Assembly (NCBI GenBank): GCA_964579415.1
Contig: CAZOGW010000001.1
Span: 1 to 64,000, forward strand
Source of the DNA: CAZOGW01 sp964579415
GTDB lineage: Bacteria; Actinomycetota; Acidimicrobiia; Spongiisociales; UBA5794
DNA: 64,000 nt
Direction: 5' to 3'
Shown: one piece after another, positions 21,817-30,734 of the stretch
How positions within the stretch are numbered: the stretch's first letter is position 1
Layout of the letters: each line of letters starts with the position of its first letter
The notes under the pieces: generated by a model
Told to the model about the DNA's origin: nothing
Database searches by the model: none
The model's input: the letters and a program-made list of their open reading frames with translations, nothing else
Translations under genes and position numbers: made by a program

Positions 21817-22677
21817 TCAGGCGGCGGCCAGCGCCTGCTCCAGGGCACGGCGCACGAACACCTTGGCCAGGTGGGTCTTGTACTCCTCTGTGCCGTAGAG
21901 GTCCTCGATGACGGTGACACCCTCGACGGCGAGTTCCGCCGCGGCCGCCACCGCACCGGGTGAGCCGTCGCTGCCGATGACCGCCTGGGCCGCAGCCGAC
22001 GCCGCGGTCGGGATGATCCCCACCCCGGTAAGCCCGATGCGGGCGTCGGCGACGCTGCCGCCGGCCCGCCGCACCCACGCCCCGGCGCCGGCGACGGCAT
22101 AGTCGGTATGCCCGCCGCGCCGGCCCAGCTTGTCGTAGGCCGACGCCCCGTCTCCCTTGGGGATGGTCACCTCGATCAGGATCTCGTCGGGTTCCAGCGC
22201 CGAGGTGAGTGGATCCACGAAGAAGTCGGCGGCGGCGACCTCCCTGGTGCCCCGCACCGAGCGGGCCACCATGGTGGCACCCACGGCGATGGCGGCGGCG
22301 GTCTGGTCGGCGGCGGTGTCGGCATGCGCCAGCGCACCGCAGGTGGTGCCCCGGTTGCGAACCTGGACGTCGCCGGTCCACGACGCCGCCTGCGCCAGCG
22401 CGGTGGCGTACTGGTTGACCAGCGGGTTGGTCGCCGTCTGACCATGCCGTACCAGGGCGCCGATGGCGATGCGGTCGCCCCGATCCTCGACGGCGTCGAG
22501 CCCGGGGATGCGCCCGATGTCGACAAGGGTCGGAGGCGAGAAGAGGCGGAGCTTCATCAGGTTGAGAAGGCTCATCCCTCCCGCCAGCACCTTGGCGCCC
22601 TCGTTGGCCGCCAGCGCCTCCACCGCCTCGTCGAGGCTGGTGGCTGCGATGTAGTCGAACTGCCTGGGATAGACCAT
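21817..22677 (-). CDS. coxM: Molybdenum hydroxylase FAD-binding (medium) subunit, CoxM-like
   Basis: 286 residues from the ATG at 22677, whose A is also the last base of the coxL TGA stop. The FAD-binding motifs are AGGMSLLNLMKLRL (about residues 32-45) and TCGALAHADTAAD, the family's second flavin motif. The subunit passes electrons from the iron-sulfur centres to an acceptor through FAD. It is last in the order S-L-M, which is usual for form II CO-dehydrogenase-like operons. The physiological substrate of form II enzymes is uncertain. A strong hairpin follows the gene. Confidence 0.85.
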   Translation of the reverse strand: MVYPRQFDYIAATSLDEAVEALAANEGAKVLAGGMSLLNLMKLRLFSPPTLVDIGRIPGLDAVEDRGDRIAIGALVRHGQTATNPLVNQYATALAQAASWTGDVQVRNRGTTCGALAHADTAADQTAAAIAVGATMVARSVRGTREVAAADFFVDPLTSALEPDEILIEVTIPKGDGASAYDKLGRRGGHTDYAVAGAGAWVRRAGGSVADARIGLTGVGIIPTAASAAAQAVIGSDGSPGAVAAAAELAVEGVTVIEDLYGTEEYKTHLAKVFVRRALEQALAAA

Positions 22678-25058
22678 CAGCCCCTCGCTTCCTGGATCGC
22701 CTGCCACACCTTGCGGGGCCGCAGCGGCATGTCGATGTGCTTCACCCCGAGCGGCGCCAGGGCATCGACCACGGCGTTGACCACCGTCTGTGCCGAGCCG
22801 ATGGTTCCCGCCTCGCCGATGCCTTTCACCCCCATCGGGTTGATGTCGGTGGGAGTCACCGTCCGTGCCAGTTCGTAGCTGGGCAGGTCCGACGCCGTGG
22901 GCAGCGGATAGTCGATGAGGGTGCCGGTGAGCAGGTTGCCGTCGGCGTCGTAGCGGGCCTCCTCGAACAGCGCCTGGCCCACCCCCTGGGCGATGCCACC
23001 GTGGATCTGGCCGTCGACGATCATCGGGTTGATGACGTTGCCGCAGTCGTCCATGGTGATGTAGCGCAACAGGTCCACATTGCCGGTCTCGGCGTCGACC
23101 TCGACCACGGCGATGTGGGCGCCGAAGGGCCAGGTGGCGTTGGCCGGGCTGAACACCACCTGTGCCTCCAGGCCCGGCTCGATGTCGTCGGGCAGCTTGT
23201 GCGACATGTAGGCGATGTTGGCGATCTCGGCCCAGCTCACACTGGAGTCCGGGGACCCGGCGACGTGGGCCCGCCCGTCGGCGAACACGATGTCCTCGGC
23301 ACTGGCCTCCAGCAGGTGGGCCGCCATCTTCGCCGCCTTGGCTCGTACCTGGTCGGCGGCGTTGTAGGTGGCGGGACCGTCCACGGCCGCCGAGCGGGAC
23401 CCGAAGGTACCGATGCCCATGGGGGACTCGGCGGTGTCGCCGTGGCGCACCCGGATGTTCTCCACGGGGATGCCGAGGCGGTCGTTGACGATCTGCGCCC
23501 ACGTCGTCTGGTGACCCTGGCCGGTGGGACCGGTCCCGATGCTCACCGTGGCGGTGCCGTCGGGGTTGACCCGCACCAGGCCGGAGCCGTTGAACGAGGC
23601 AGGCAGCCCGAACTCGGACCAGGAGAACCCCAGCTCGGCGAGGCCCGCCGGGGCGAAGCCGCACACCTCCACATAGGTGGCCAGCCCGACACCCACCAGG
23701 CGACCCTCGGCACGAGCGGCGTCACGCTCGGCGAGCAGGTCTTGCCAGCCGGCGAACTCCAGCAGGGCGTCGAGGTTGGTCTCGTAGTCCCCCGTATCCA
23801 TGGCGAACCCCACCGGCGACACCGCCCCGGGGAACTCGTCGTTGGGGATGTACGCCTTGCGGCGCACCTCGGCCGGGTCGACGTCGATCTCCCTGGCGAA
23901 CATGTCGATGATGCGCTCCAGGTAGTAGGCGGCCTCGGGCCGCCCGGCGCCCCGATAGGCGTCGGTGGTAGCCGTGTGCGTGTTGACGCAGTCGATCTTC
24001 CACCAGGTGGGGAACTTGTACTGCCCGGAAGCCACGAACAGCCCCAGGAAGGGGATGGCCACGGTGAAGTTCTGGGTGTACGCCCCCATGTCGGCGATGC
24101 CCTCGAACTGGTACCCGAGGATCTCGCCGTCGCGGGTGCCCACCAGGGTGGCGGTCCCGATCCAGCCCCGGCCCTGGATGGTGGCGGTGGCTGCCTCCCG
24201 CCGCATCTCCGTCCACCGCACCGGGCGGCGCAGTTGCTGGGAGGCGAAGGTCACCAGCACCTCCTCGGCGTAGACGTTCAGCTTGGCGCCGAACCCGCCG
24301 CCCACCTCGGGGGCGATGGCGTGTACCTGGTTGGCAGGGAGACCGAACGTCTTGCCGATGGCGCCGGCGAGGGCGTGGGGGATCTGGGTGCTGCTGTAGA
24401 TGGTGATCTGGCCGTAACCGTGGTTGTAGTCGGCGATGACTGCCCGCGGCTCGATGGCGGTGGGGATGAGGCGCTGGTTCACCATCTCCTGGCTCACCAC
24501 CACCGTGTCCTGGCGTTCCTTGAGAGCGTCGATCTCGGCCTTGACGGCGGCCTGCTCGTCGGCGTCCTTGCCGAAAGGGCCTACCCAGGAGATGAGCGTG
24601 TTCGACTCGGCGCCCTCGTGGACCAGGCTCTCGTCGGAGAGAGCATCCTTGAGGTCGACCACGGCCGGCAGCGGGTCGTAGTCCACGAAGACGAGGTCGG
24701 CGGCGTCGCGGGCGACGTAACGGTCCGAGGCGACCACCATGGCAACCGCCTCACCGACGTGCCTGACCACGCCGTCGGCAAGCAGCGGGCGCAGCACACC
24801 GACGGGAACCTGGGCCAGCAGGCTCCCCAGATGCCGGACGTCATCGATCGTGTACACCGCGTGCACTCCCGGCAAGGCCTCGGCCGCTGAAGTGTCGATG
24901 GAGTTGATGCGGGCATGGGCAAAGGGGCTGCGGGTGAACGCCGCCGCCCGCTCACCGGCCATCTTGACGTCGTCGACGTAGACGCCGGTACCCTGGATGA
25001 GAGCGGGATCCTCCTTGCGCCTCACCACCCCACCGAGTGCGCTGGTCGTGGTGGTCAT
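22677..25058 (-). CDS. coxL: Molybdenum hydroxylase large subunit, form II CoxL-like
   Basis: 793 residues from the ATG at 25058, overlapping the coxS stop by four bases. It is the molybdopterin-binding catalytic subunit of the xanthine oxidase family. The active-site loop reads AYRGAGRPE (about residue 366). This is the form II signature (AYxGAGR), not the AYxCSFR loop of proven form I CO dehydrogenases. The catalytic glutamate motif is GIGEAG near residue 743. Form II enzymes have been proposed to oxidise CO but may act on other small aldehydes or purine-like substrates, so the CO label should be read as family, not function. Confidence 0.9.
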   Translation of the reverse strand: MTTTTSALGGVVRRKEDPALIQGTGVYVDDVKMAGERAAAFTRSPFAHARINSIDTSAAEALPGVHAVYTIDDVRHLGSLLAQVPVGVLRPLLADGVVRHVGEAVAMVVASDRYVARDAADLVFVDYDPLPAVVDLKDALSDESLVHEGAESNTLISWVGPFGKDADEQAAVKAEIDALKERQDTVVVSQEMVNQRLIPTAIEPRAVIADYNHGYGQITIYSSTQIPHALAGAIGKTFGLPANQVHAIAPEVGGGFGAKLNVYAEEVLVTFASQQLRRPVRWTEMRREAATATIQGRGWIGTATLVGTRDGEILGYQFEGIADMGAYTQNFTVAIPFLGLFVASGQYKFPTWWKIDCVNTHTATTDAYRGAGRPEAAYYLERIIDMFAREIDVDPAEVRRKAYIPNDEFPGAVSPVGFAMDTGDYETNLDALLEFAGWQDLLAERDAARAEGRLVGVGLATYVEVCGFAPAGLAELGFSWSEFGLPASFNGSGLVRVNPDGTATVSIGTGPTGQGHQTTWAQIVNDRLGIPVENIRVRHGDTAESPMGIGTFGSRSAAVDGPATYNAADQVRAKAAKMAAHLLEASAEDIVFADGRAHVAGSPDSSVSWAEIANIAYMSHKLPDDIEPGLEAQVVFSPANATWPFGAHIAVVEVDAETGNVDLLRYITMDDCGNVINPMIVDGQIHGGIAQGVGQALFEEARYDADGNLLTGTLIDYPLPTASDLPSYELARTVTPTDINPMGVKGIGEAGTIGSAQTVVNAVVDALAPLGVKHIDMPLRPRKVWQAIQEARG

Positions 25059-25543
25059 GACGTCACCTCCCACTCGGCCGGTGCCGGCTCCTCGCCGCGC
25101 ACTCGGGCACCGGCGAACTCCACCGCCCTCACGATGTTGTGGTAGCCGGTGCAGCGGCACAGGTTGCCCTCGAGGCCGTGGCGGATCTCGTCCTCGGTCG
25201 GGTCATTGTCCTGGCTGAGCAGGTACGCCGACTGCATGATCATCCCCGGCGTGCAGAAGCCGCACTGGAGGCCGTGGCGCTCCCAGAAGCCCTCCTGCAC
25301 CGGATGGAGATCACCGTTGGTCGCCAAGCCCTCGATGGTCGTCACCGACGCCCCGTCGGCCTGGACGGCCAACATCGAGCACGACTTCACCGAGATGCCG
25401 TCGACATGGACGGTACAGGCGCCGCAGTAGCCGGTGTCGCAACCGACATGGGTGCCGGTGAGCCCAAGATTCTCCCGCAGGAAGTGGACGAGCAGCGTTC
25501 GTGGCTCCACATCCCCCGCCACGGCAGAGCCGTTCACGGTCAT
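25055..25543 (-). CDS. coxS: Molybdenum hydroxylase iron-sulfur (small) subunit, CoxS-like
   Basis: 162 residues from the ATG at 25543. GGAGGT six bases upstream decides this start over an in-frame ATG four codons earlier, which overlaps that ribosome site. The N-terminal plant-type [2Fe-2S] cluster has CDTGYCGAC plus a later cysteine (VKSC). The C-terminal cluster has CGFCTPGM and CRCTGY. It relays electrons from the molybdenum centre to FAD. It is the first gene of the tight S-L-M operon. Confidence 0.93.
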   Translation of the reverse strand: MTVNGSAVAGDVEPRTLLVHFLRENLGLTGTHVGCDTGYCGACTVHVDGISVKSCSMLAVQADGASVTTIEGLATNGDLHPVQEGFWERHGLQCGFCTPGMIMQSAYLLSQDNDPTEDEIRHGLEGNLCRCTGYHNIVRAVEFAGARVRGEEPAPAEWEVTS

Positions 25544-25630
25544 GGATACCTCCATGCGTGACCCCTATCTCTCGCGGTATAGGTCCTGGGGGCAAGGTAG
25601 CGGAAGTGGTCGACAGGATGTCGGCGAAAC

Positions 25631-25654
25631 CGTACTACGTACTATGTACTACGT
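25631..25654. repeat. Heptanucleotide array CGTACTA x2, TGTACTA
   Basis: Three units in register plus CGT, about 90 bases upstream of coxS, in the 280-base space between coxS and coxG. The unit is the same as in the array after lon (9123-9146), 16.5 kb away. Confidence 0.85.
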
Positions 25655-25776
25655 CTGGCGAAAAGCTTCCCAGGGGTGATCGCTGGGCCTACATCATCAG
25701 GGGCTCCACACAGACCACCAGTGCGAGCGTCCACCAATTTTCGGAGTGCCGCCCCAAGCCTCTGGCAACTTCTTCC

Positions 25777-25821
25777 TTAGTACCTAGTACCTAGTACCTA
25801 GTACCTAGTACGCAGTACGGA
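25777..25821. repeat. Heptanucleotide array GTACCTA x4 with two variants
   Basis: Six units in register from 25780: GTACCTA four times, then GTACGCA and GTACGGA. The array ends three bases beyond the coxG stop codon on the minus strand. On that strand it reads GTACTAG, the unit used at 63449-63504. Confidence 0.9.
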
Positions 25822-25823
25822 CT

Positions 25824-26390
25824 TCAGTCCTTGCGGAAGAGTCCTCTGAAGAACCTCGCGATGGTGCCGGCCAGGCTCGACAGGAACAGGCTGAAGCCCT
25901 TGACCTCCTCGGCCTGTACCTCTGCGGCTTCCTCGGGGGTCTCGGCGGCAAGTTTCGCCTCGACGCAGCGGACGAACTCGCCGATGAGGCGGCTCGACAT
26001 CTCCTTCACCAGCCCGGTGCGGCCGAACTGGGCAGCGGCGCCCGACAGGATGACGTCGGCCTCGACGTTGATGGTGGTACCGCCGGCCTCACCCGGCACC
26101 AGGCTGTAGGCCATCGCCACCTGGCCGACGCTCCCGCCGCTGCGGTCCGTGCCACGACCCTTGACCGACCCGGAGCGGGATGCCTCGTCGGAGGCGACGG
26201 TGGCCTCACCCTCGAACTTGGCGGTCATCGGGCCCAGCTTGGCCGACACCGAGCCGGCGTAGACGCCGTCGCCTTTGTCCTCTGTCAGCTCGGCGCCGGG
26301 AAGGCATCGGGCCAGCTCGGGGACGTCGGTGAACAGCGCCCACACCTGCTCGACGCTGCGACCGACCTCGACCGTCTCTTCGATCCTCAC
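25824..26390 (-). CDS. coxG: CoxG-like SRPBCC protein (CO dehydrogenase subunit G family)
   Basis: 188 residues. The N-terminal 145 residues match the polyketide cyclase/START-like fold of CoxG (VWALFTDVPELARCLPGAEL, then YAGSVSAKLGPMTAKFEGEA). The C-terminal tail is hydrophobic and basic (FSLFLSSLAGTIARFFRGLFRKD) and probably contacts the membrane. CoxG proteins are associated with membrane recruitment or quinone handling for the molybdenum enzyme. It lies between VapBC and coxS, all on the minus strand. The gap to coxS is 280 bases and contains two heptamer arrays, so coxSLM may have its own promoter. Confidence 0.85.
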   Translation of the reverse strand: MRIEETVEVGRSVEQVWALFTDVPELARCLPGAELTEDKGDGVYAGSVSAKLGPMTAKFEGEATVASDEASRSGSVKGRGTDRSGGSVGQVAMAYSLVPGEAGGTTINVEADVILSGAAAQFGRTGLVKEMSSRLIGEFVRCVEAKLAAETPEEAAEVQAEEVKGFSLFLSSLAGTIARFFRGLFRKD

Positions 26391-26493
26391 GGAAGCTCCC
26401 CTGTGTTCGGATCCGACCAGCTGAGCGTAGCCACCGGTCTCGAGCAGCGCGATGTCACACCGGCGGGCTCGCGGTATGCGTATGGAATGGAGG

Positions 26494-26886
26494 TCATCGG
26501 GTGATGAACCGGCATCGTGGCCCTGCTGCCCCGACCAGCCGCCCGTCGAGCGTCGCCAACGGGGCTTCGAGCATCTCGGCCAGCGCGACGTACCACGCGT
26601 CGTATGCCGTCACGTTCTGATGAACCTCCCACACGCGATCGACGAAAGGCTCGAAGGCGAAGAGGGCGACGCGCAGATCGCGAAGGTCGTCGAGCGCCAG
26701 GGTAGCGCTGTCGGGCGACACCGACCCGGCCAGGACGGCCCTCCGCAGGATGTTGGTAGCTTCGACCGGCATCAGATGCGGGGACGCCAGATCGTCGGTG
26801 CCTATCACCGACTCGGCCCAGACCCCGTCCGGGCCCCCGTCGATCAGCGCCGCCACCACCACGGACGCGTCGACGACGGTCGTCAC
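26494..26886 (-). CDS. vapC: PIN-domain toxin (VapC-like) of the first TA pair
   Basis: 130 residues. Acidic residues of the PIN nuclease site are visible: D7 in VVDASVVVAAL, E in MPVEATNILRR, D in TAYDAWYVALAE and D in ATLDGRL. This is the normal quartet for metal-dependent RNases of toxin-antitoxin systems. It overlaps the vapB stop by four bases. The pair sits inside the cox cluster, between the xdhC pieces and coxG. Confidence 0.87.
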   Translation of the reverse strand: MTTVVDASVVVAALIDGGPDGVWAESVIGTDDLASPHLMPVEATNILRRAVLAGSVSPDSATLALDDLRDLRVALFAFEPFVDRVWEVHQNVTAYDAWYVALAEMLEAPLATLDGRLVGAAGPRCRFITR

Positions 26887-27119
26887 CTGCGGTCGGCGTC
26901 CCTGTGGACGAGGATGTCCTCTGCCGCAAGTCTGGTGCCGGTGCGCCGCTTCCGGCCGCGGACCCGCTCCAGCCAGGCCTCCACGTCCGGGCGGCGGGCC
27001 AGCTCGATGAGCTCGCCACGCAGATACTCCTGCAGCGACCTTCCGCTTCCCGCGGCGCGTGCCGCCAGTTCGTCGCGCGTCGCCTCCGGTACGTCCCTTA
27101 TCGTGATCGACACAGCCAT
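26883..27119 (-). CDS. vapB: VapB/FitA-like antitoxin of the first TA pair
   Basis: 78 residues. The N-terminal ribbon-helix-helix sequence (VSITIRDVPEATRDELAARA) is a DNA-binding type typical of FitA-like antitoxins. The basic C-terminal half should bind the toxin. A promoter with a near-consensus -10 ends six bases before the ATG, so the message is probably leaderless, and an inverted repeat there is a likely autoregulatory site. Confidence 0.85.
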   Translation of the reverse strand: MAVSITIRDVPEATRDELAARAAGSGRSLQEYLRGELIELARRPDVEAWLERVRGRKRRTGTRLAAEDILVHRDADRR

Positions 27120-27125
27120 GCAGCC

Positions 27126-27154
27126 ATTATGCTGCTATTGCATGCAGGATGCAA
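27126..27154 (-). promoter_or_regulatory. vapBC promoter and inverted-repeat operator
   Basis: On the minus strand TTGCAT (27149-27154), a 17-base spacer and CATAAT (27126-27131) form a near-consensus promoter ending six bases before the vapB ATG. The -35 is one arm of a perfect inverted repeat, TTGCAT and ATGCAA at 27138-27154 with a five-base spacer. This is the sort of site an RHH antitoxin would bind. Confidence 0.65.
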
Positions 27155-27159
27155 GGAGC

Positions 27160-27942
27160 CTACGCAGTGCCGGGCTCGTCGCCGCGTTGGGCGTGGATGC
27201 GGCCGTCGGTGCCGCGCAGGGAGATGCCGGTGCCGGCGCCGTAGCGGACCCGGATCACCTCGGCGAGGATGGAGATCGCCGTCTCGGCGGGCTGCTCGGC
27301 GCCGATGTCGATGCCGATGGGGGCGTGGATTCGGGCGACCTCATCGTCGCTCCAGCCCACCGCCAGCAGGCGCTCCACCCGGCTGCGGTGGGTGCGGCGG
27401 CTCCCCAGAGCGCCGATGTAGCGCACCGGGGCTTGGCGCACCGCGGCGAGCACGGGATCCTCGAAACGCTGGTCGTGGCTGAGGAGCACGACATAGGTAC
27501 GCCGGTCGAGGCCGATGTCGTCGATCACCTTCTGCGGCCAGGCCACCACCAGGTCGGCGACGTGGGGGAACCGCTCCGGAGTCGCCCAGGTGGCGCGGGC
27601 ATCGGCGACGACCACCTTGAACCCCAGTTCGGGCGCCATGCGCGACAGCGGCTGGGCGACGTGGCCGGCTCCGAAGATCAGCATCACCGGCTGCGGGGCG
27701 ACCGTCTCGATGAACACCGACCGGTCGCCGTAGTCCAGGGTACGGGACTGCTCGTGGTCCATGAGTTGCGCCGCATCGGAGAGCACGTCGGCGGCAAGGT
27801 CGTCGGGGAAGCTGCCGGCGACGACCCCCTCTACGGTGTCGATCACCGCCTTGGTTCCGGTCCCGGGACCGGCGACGATGGTGGCGACGGCACCGAGCCG
27901 CTCCTCCGCCACGAGGCTGGCCAGGGCGTCGAGAACGCTCAC
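27160..27942 (-). CDS. XdhC-like protein, C-terminal Rossmann part
   Basis: 260 residues from a GTG at 27942, overlapping the upstream stop by four bases (GTGA). It contains the NAD(P)-binding XdhC_C domain (MLIFGAGHVAQPLSRMAPELG, about residues 85-105; YIGALGSRRTHRSR). XdhC/CoxI proteins insert sulfurated molybdenum cofactor into xanthine-dehydrogenase-family enzymes. The N-terminal XdhC_CoxI domain is encoded separately just upstream, so the usual single protein is split here into two translationally coupled genes. Confidence 0.85.
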   Translation of the reverse strand: MSVLDALASLVAEERLGAVATIVAGPGTGTKAVIDTVEGVVAGSFPDDLAADVLSDAAQLMDHEQSRTLDYGDRSVFIETVAPQPVMLIFGAGHVAQPLSRMAPELGFKVVVADARATWATPERFPHVADLVVAWPQKVIDDIGLDRRTYVVLLSHDQRFEDPVLAAVRQAPVRYIGALGSRRTHRSRVERLLAVGWSDDEVARIHAPIGIDIGAEQPAETAISILAEVIRVRYGAGTGISLRGTDGRIHAQRGDEPGTA

Positions 27943-28247
27943 CACTTCTCGATGAACACCTGGATGGTGCCGCCGCAGGTGAGCCCCACCTCGAACGCCT
28001 CGTCGTCGGCGATCCCGTAGGTCACCAACCGTGGCTCCCCGCCCTCGAGGACGTCCTTGGCGTGGAGGGCCACGTCGTTCTCGACGCATCCCCCGCTCAC
28101 CGAGCCTTCCATCTCGCCGTCGGAAGAGACCAGCAGCTTGGATCCCTCAGGCCGCGGCGCCGAGCCCACCACGCGCACCACGGTGGCGACGGCGACATCT
28201 TTCCCCTGGGACGACCAGCGGCGGTAAACGTCCAGATCGCTCGTCAT
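27939..28247 (-). CDS. XdhC-like protein, N-terminal XdhC_CoxI domain
   Basis: 102 residues. It has the signature VGSAPRPEGSKLLVS and SVSGGCVENDV of the XdhC_CoxI domain and ends soon after GLTCGGTIQVFIEKW. It precedes the Rossmann half with a four-base overlap and itself overlaps the coxE stop by four bases. Together the two halves should act as a maturation chaperone for the CoxL-like enzyme. A split arrangement is known in this family, so I do not read it as a frameshift. Confidence 0.85.
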   Translation of the reverse strand: MTSDLDVYRRWSSQGKDVAVATVVRVVGSAPRPEGSKLLVSSDGEMEGSVSGGCVENDVALHAKDVLEGGEPRLVTYGIADDEAFEVGLTCGGTIQVFIEKW

Positions 28248-29422
28248 CGCGGTGCAGACCCCCTTCTTGCCGGTACCGACTCTAGAAGACTCACCACGGA
28301 ACGCAGGTCGGCCAGGCTGGCGGCGGGAAGGAAGTCGTCGACGTAGGGCAGCACGGTGCGCATGCCCCGGGTCTCGGGGGCGAACCCGGTGCGTCCCGCC
28401 AGCGGGTTAAGCCACACCACCCGGTGCATCGAGCGGGCGAAGCGGGCCATCTCGGTGTCGAGCAGCCCGGTGTCTCCGGTGTCCCAGCCGTCGGAGATCA
28501 CCAGGCCCACCGCCCCGCCGGCGGTGACGCGGCGGCTCCAGTCCCGGTTGAACGCCTCCAGCACCTCGCCGATGCGGGTTCCGCCGGACCAGTCCGGCAC
28601 CGTCGCCGCGACCTTGTGCAGCGCCGCCTCGGGCTGGCGGATGCGCAGCTCGCGGGTGATGCGGCTGAGCCGGGTGGAGAACACGAAGGCCTCCACCCGC
28701 CCCAGGCGACCCTGGGCGGCGTGGACGAAGTAGAGAAACATCTCGGTGTAGCGCTCCATGGAGCCGCTGACGTCGGCGACGACGACGAGGGGCCGGCGGC
28801 GGCGGCGGGGCCGCGACCAGGACAGCGGCATCAGGTCCCCGTGGGGACCGGACACGCCGCGCAGCGTGCGGCGCAGGTCGGGACGGTCGCCACGGCGGTT
28901 GGGGGCACGGCGCCGGGACATCGCCTCTGCCGGGTGCCACACCATGCGGTCGATCAGGCGGCGCACCTGGTCCTGCTCCTCCGGTGTGAGATCACCGAAG
29001 TCGCGGTCACCGAGCCGTTCGGCGTAGGACCCGCCCACGGTGTCGGCCAGGCGCTCCGCCAGGTCCTCGGTGGCGGGGCGGTCCGGAGCGAGGACCGGCA
29101 CTTTGCCGTGCATGATCGGTGCGGGAGCGGAGTCCGGAGGAGGTGCGGGGAGCCCGATGTCGTCGGTACCCATGCGCCCGTAGCCGAAGAACATCTCGAA
29201 CGCCTCATCGAAAGCGGGTTGCTGTGAGGGCCGGGCGATGACCAGGGAGCGGAAGCCGAGATAGAGGTCGGCGCGGTCGTCGAGGCCGAGGGCGTCGACG
29301 ACGGCGGCCAGGTCGGCGGTCGTCGCCGGCCCCACCGGCAGCCCGCGGTGGCGCAGGTAGCGGACGAAGTGAACCAGGTTGGCGGGAAGGGCGGCGCCGG
29401 GCCCGGCGTCAGCTCGCCGCAT
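28244..29422 (-). CDS. coxE: CoxE-like VWA-domain protein
   Basis: 392 residues from the ATG at 29422 (MRRADAGPG), overlapping coxD by 14 bases; an alternative start at 29449 is less likely. The C-terminal half is a von Willebrand factor A domain with a complete MIDAS motif (VVVADVSGSMERY). The middle is basic and unstructured (RRRAPNRRGDRPDLRR). CoxE works with the AAA+ protein CoxD in maturation of the bimetallic or molybdenum site of the family. It is translationally coupled to both neighbours. Confidence 0.85.
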   Translation of the reverse strand: MRRADAGPGAALPANLVHFVRYLRHRGLPVGPATTADLAAVVDALGLDDRADLYLGFRSLVIARPSQQPAFDEAFEMFFGYGRMGTDDIGLPAPPPDSAPAPIMHGKVPVLAPDRPATEDLAERLADTVGGSYAERLGDRDFGDLTPEEQDQVRRLIDRMVWHPAEAMSRRRAPNRRGDRPDLRRTLRGVSGPHGDLMPLSWSRPRRRRRPLVVVADVSGSMERYTEMFLYFVHAAQGRLGRVEAFVFSTRLSRITRELRIRQPEAALHKVAATVPDWSGGTRIGEVLEAFNRDWSRRVTAGGAVGLVISDGWDTGDTGLLDTEMARFARSMHRVVWLNPLAGRTGFAPETRGMRTVLPYVDDFLPAASLADLRSVVSLLESVPARRGSAPR

Positions 29423-30296
29423 CGAGCAGGTCGTCGAGCCCCAGGGCACGGACCCGGGCGATGTCCTCCTGGTACTTGAGGACGACGCCGAGGGTGTCGC
29501 CGACCACGGGAGCGGTGAGCTCGTGGGCCCCCAGGACCTGCAGCGCCGCCGCCCAGTCGAGGGTCTCGGCGACGCCGGGAGGCTTGAACAGGTCGAGGTC
29601 GCGCAGGCGCTGCATCGTGGCCGCCAGCTGCCGGGCCAGCCGCTCCGGGGCGTCGGGGGCCTTCTCCCTCAGGATGGCCAGCTCCCGTTCGAAGTCCGGG
29701 TAGTCGATCCAGTGGTAGATGCAGCGACGCTTCAGAGCGTCGTGGATCTCCCGGGTGCGGTTGGAGGTGATGACCACCACCGGCGGCACCTCGGCCCGCA
29801 CCGTGGCCACCTCGGGGATGGTCACCTGGAAGTCGGAGAGCAGCTCGAGCAGGTAGGCCTCGAACTCCTCGTCGGCCCGGTCCAGCTCGTCGATGAGCAG
29901 CACGCTGCGGTGCCCGGCGGCGCCCCGTTCGATCGCCTGCAGCAGCGGGCGCGCCACCAGGTAGTCGCGGGACATGATGTCGTGGACATCCGGGTGGGAG
30001 CCGTCGCCGCGGGCCTCGATGAGGCGGATGGCGAGCATCTGCCGGGCATAGTCCCACTCGTAGAGCGCCTGCGCCACGTCGAGGCCCTCGTAGCACTGCA
30101 GCCGGATCAGATCCTCGCCGAGGATGGCGGCCAGCGTCTTGGCCACCTCGGTCTTGCCCACCCCTGCCTCTCCTTCGAGGAACAGCGGCCGCCCCAACTG
30201 GAGCGCCAGGTGCACCGCCACCACCAGCGACCGGTCGGCGACATAACGCTCCCCGGCCAGGGCCTTGGTGACCTCGTCGAGTGTCTGCGGAATCAC
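29409..30296 (-). CDS. coxD: CoxD-like MoxR-family AAA+ ATPase
   Basis: 295 residues. Walker A is FLEGEAGVGKTEVAK (about residues 39-53) and Walker B is VLLIDELDRADEEFE. The sensor region VVITSNRTREIHDALKRRC and the RRCIYHWIDYP element are typical of MoxR proteins. It is an ATP-dependent chaperone partner of CoxE for activating the molybdenum hydroxylase. Only nine bases separate its start from the stop of the second VapC gene, so it may be transcribed from the vapB promoter at 30959-30995. Confidence 0.88.
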   Translation of the reverse strand: MIPQTLDEVTKALAGERYVADRSLVVAVHLALQLGRPLFLEGEAGVGKTEVAKTLAAILGEDLIRLQCYEGLDVAQALYEWDYARQMLAIRLIEARGDGSHPDVHDIMSRDYLVARPLLQAIERGAAGHRSVLLIDELDRADEEFEAYLLELLSDFQVTIPEVATVRAEVPPVVVITSNRTREIHDALKRRCIYHWIDYPDFERELAILREKAPDAPERLARQLAATMQRLRDLDLFKPPGVAETLDWAAALQVLGAHELTAPVVGDTLGVVLKYQEDIARVRALGLDDLLDAAS

Positions 30297-30305
30297 CCGG
30301 CGATC

Positions 30306-30734
30306 CTACGGCACCAGGGGATTGCGCGTCGCCAGAGCCGGGAAGTAGGAGAAGTCCCGATCCGCAGTCCACAACTCCCTCACCCCGTGCTCGATGCAGA
30401 GCCCGGCGATGCGGGCGTCGTGCACCTTGGGACCGACCACGTGGTCCACAGCCGATCGGAGCACGGTCCAGTGCCGCCGGGTCTCACCGATCATCGTTAG
30501 CGACGGGGCTTCCATCAGGCTCTCGACGAATCCGCAGGCGTCGCGCATCGTGGCGGGCCGGCTCCAGAGCGGGCGCGTGACGGCGCCGAGGAACTCATGG
30601 ACGCAGGGCCAGGGAAGCGCCCAGTCACCCAGCTTCCCCTCGATCAGTGGCGTCAGCACCTCTACTGCGCGGACATGGAGCGGCGCGTCCAGACGATGGG
30701 CATAGACCAGCAGGTTGGTGTCGACCGCGATCAC
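30306..30734 (-). CDS. vapC: PIN-domain toxin (VapC-like) of the second TA pair
   Basis: 142 residues. Acidic residues are placed as in PIN nucleases: D4 in AVDTNLLVYAHR, E in CVHEFLGAVTR, D in KVHDARIAGLC and D in TADRDFSYF. It overlaps the antitoxin gene by four bases. The protein resembles the TIGR00028-type VapC group by its N-terminus. It sits directly upstream of coxD. Confidence 0.85.
   Translation of the reverse strand: MIAVDTNLLVYAHRLDAPLHVRAVEVLTPLIEGKLGDWALPWPCVHEFLGAVTRPLWSRPATMRDACGFVESLMEAPSLTMIGETRRHWTVLRSAVDHVVGPKVHDARIAGLCIEHGVRELWTADRDFSYFPALATRNPLVP

Noticed and set aside
25561..25610. A promoter for coxSLM
   Set aside because: TTGCCC and several A/T-rich hexamers exist but spacing and matches are too weak to call.
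27160..28247. Frameshifted single xdhC gene
   Set aside because: The GTGA overlap and complete domain ends on both sides indicate two coupled genes, an arrangement known in the family.
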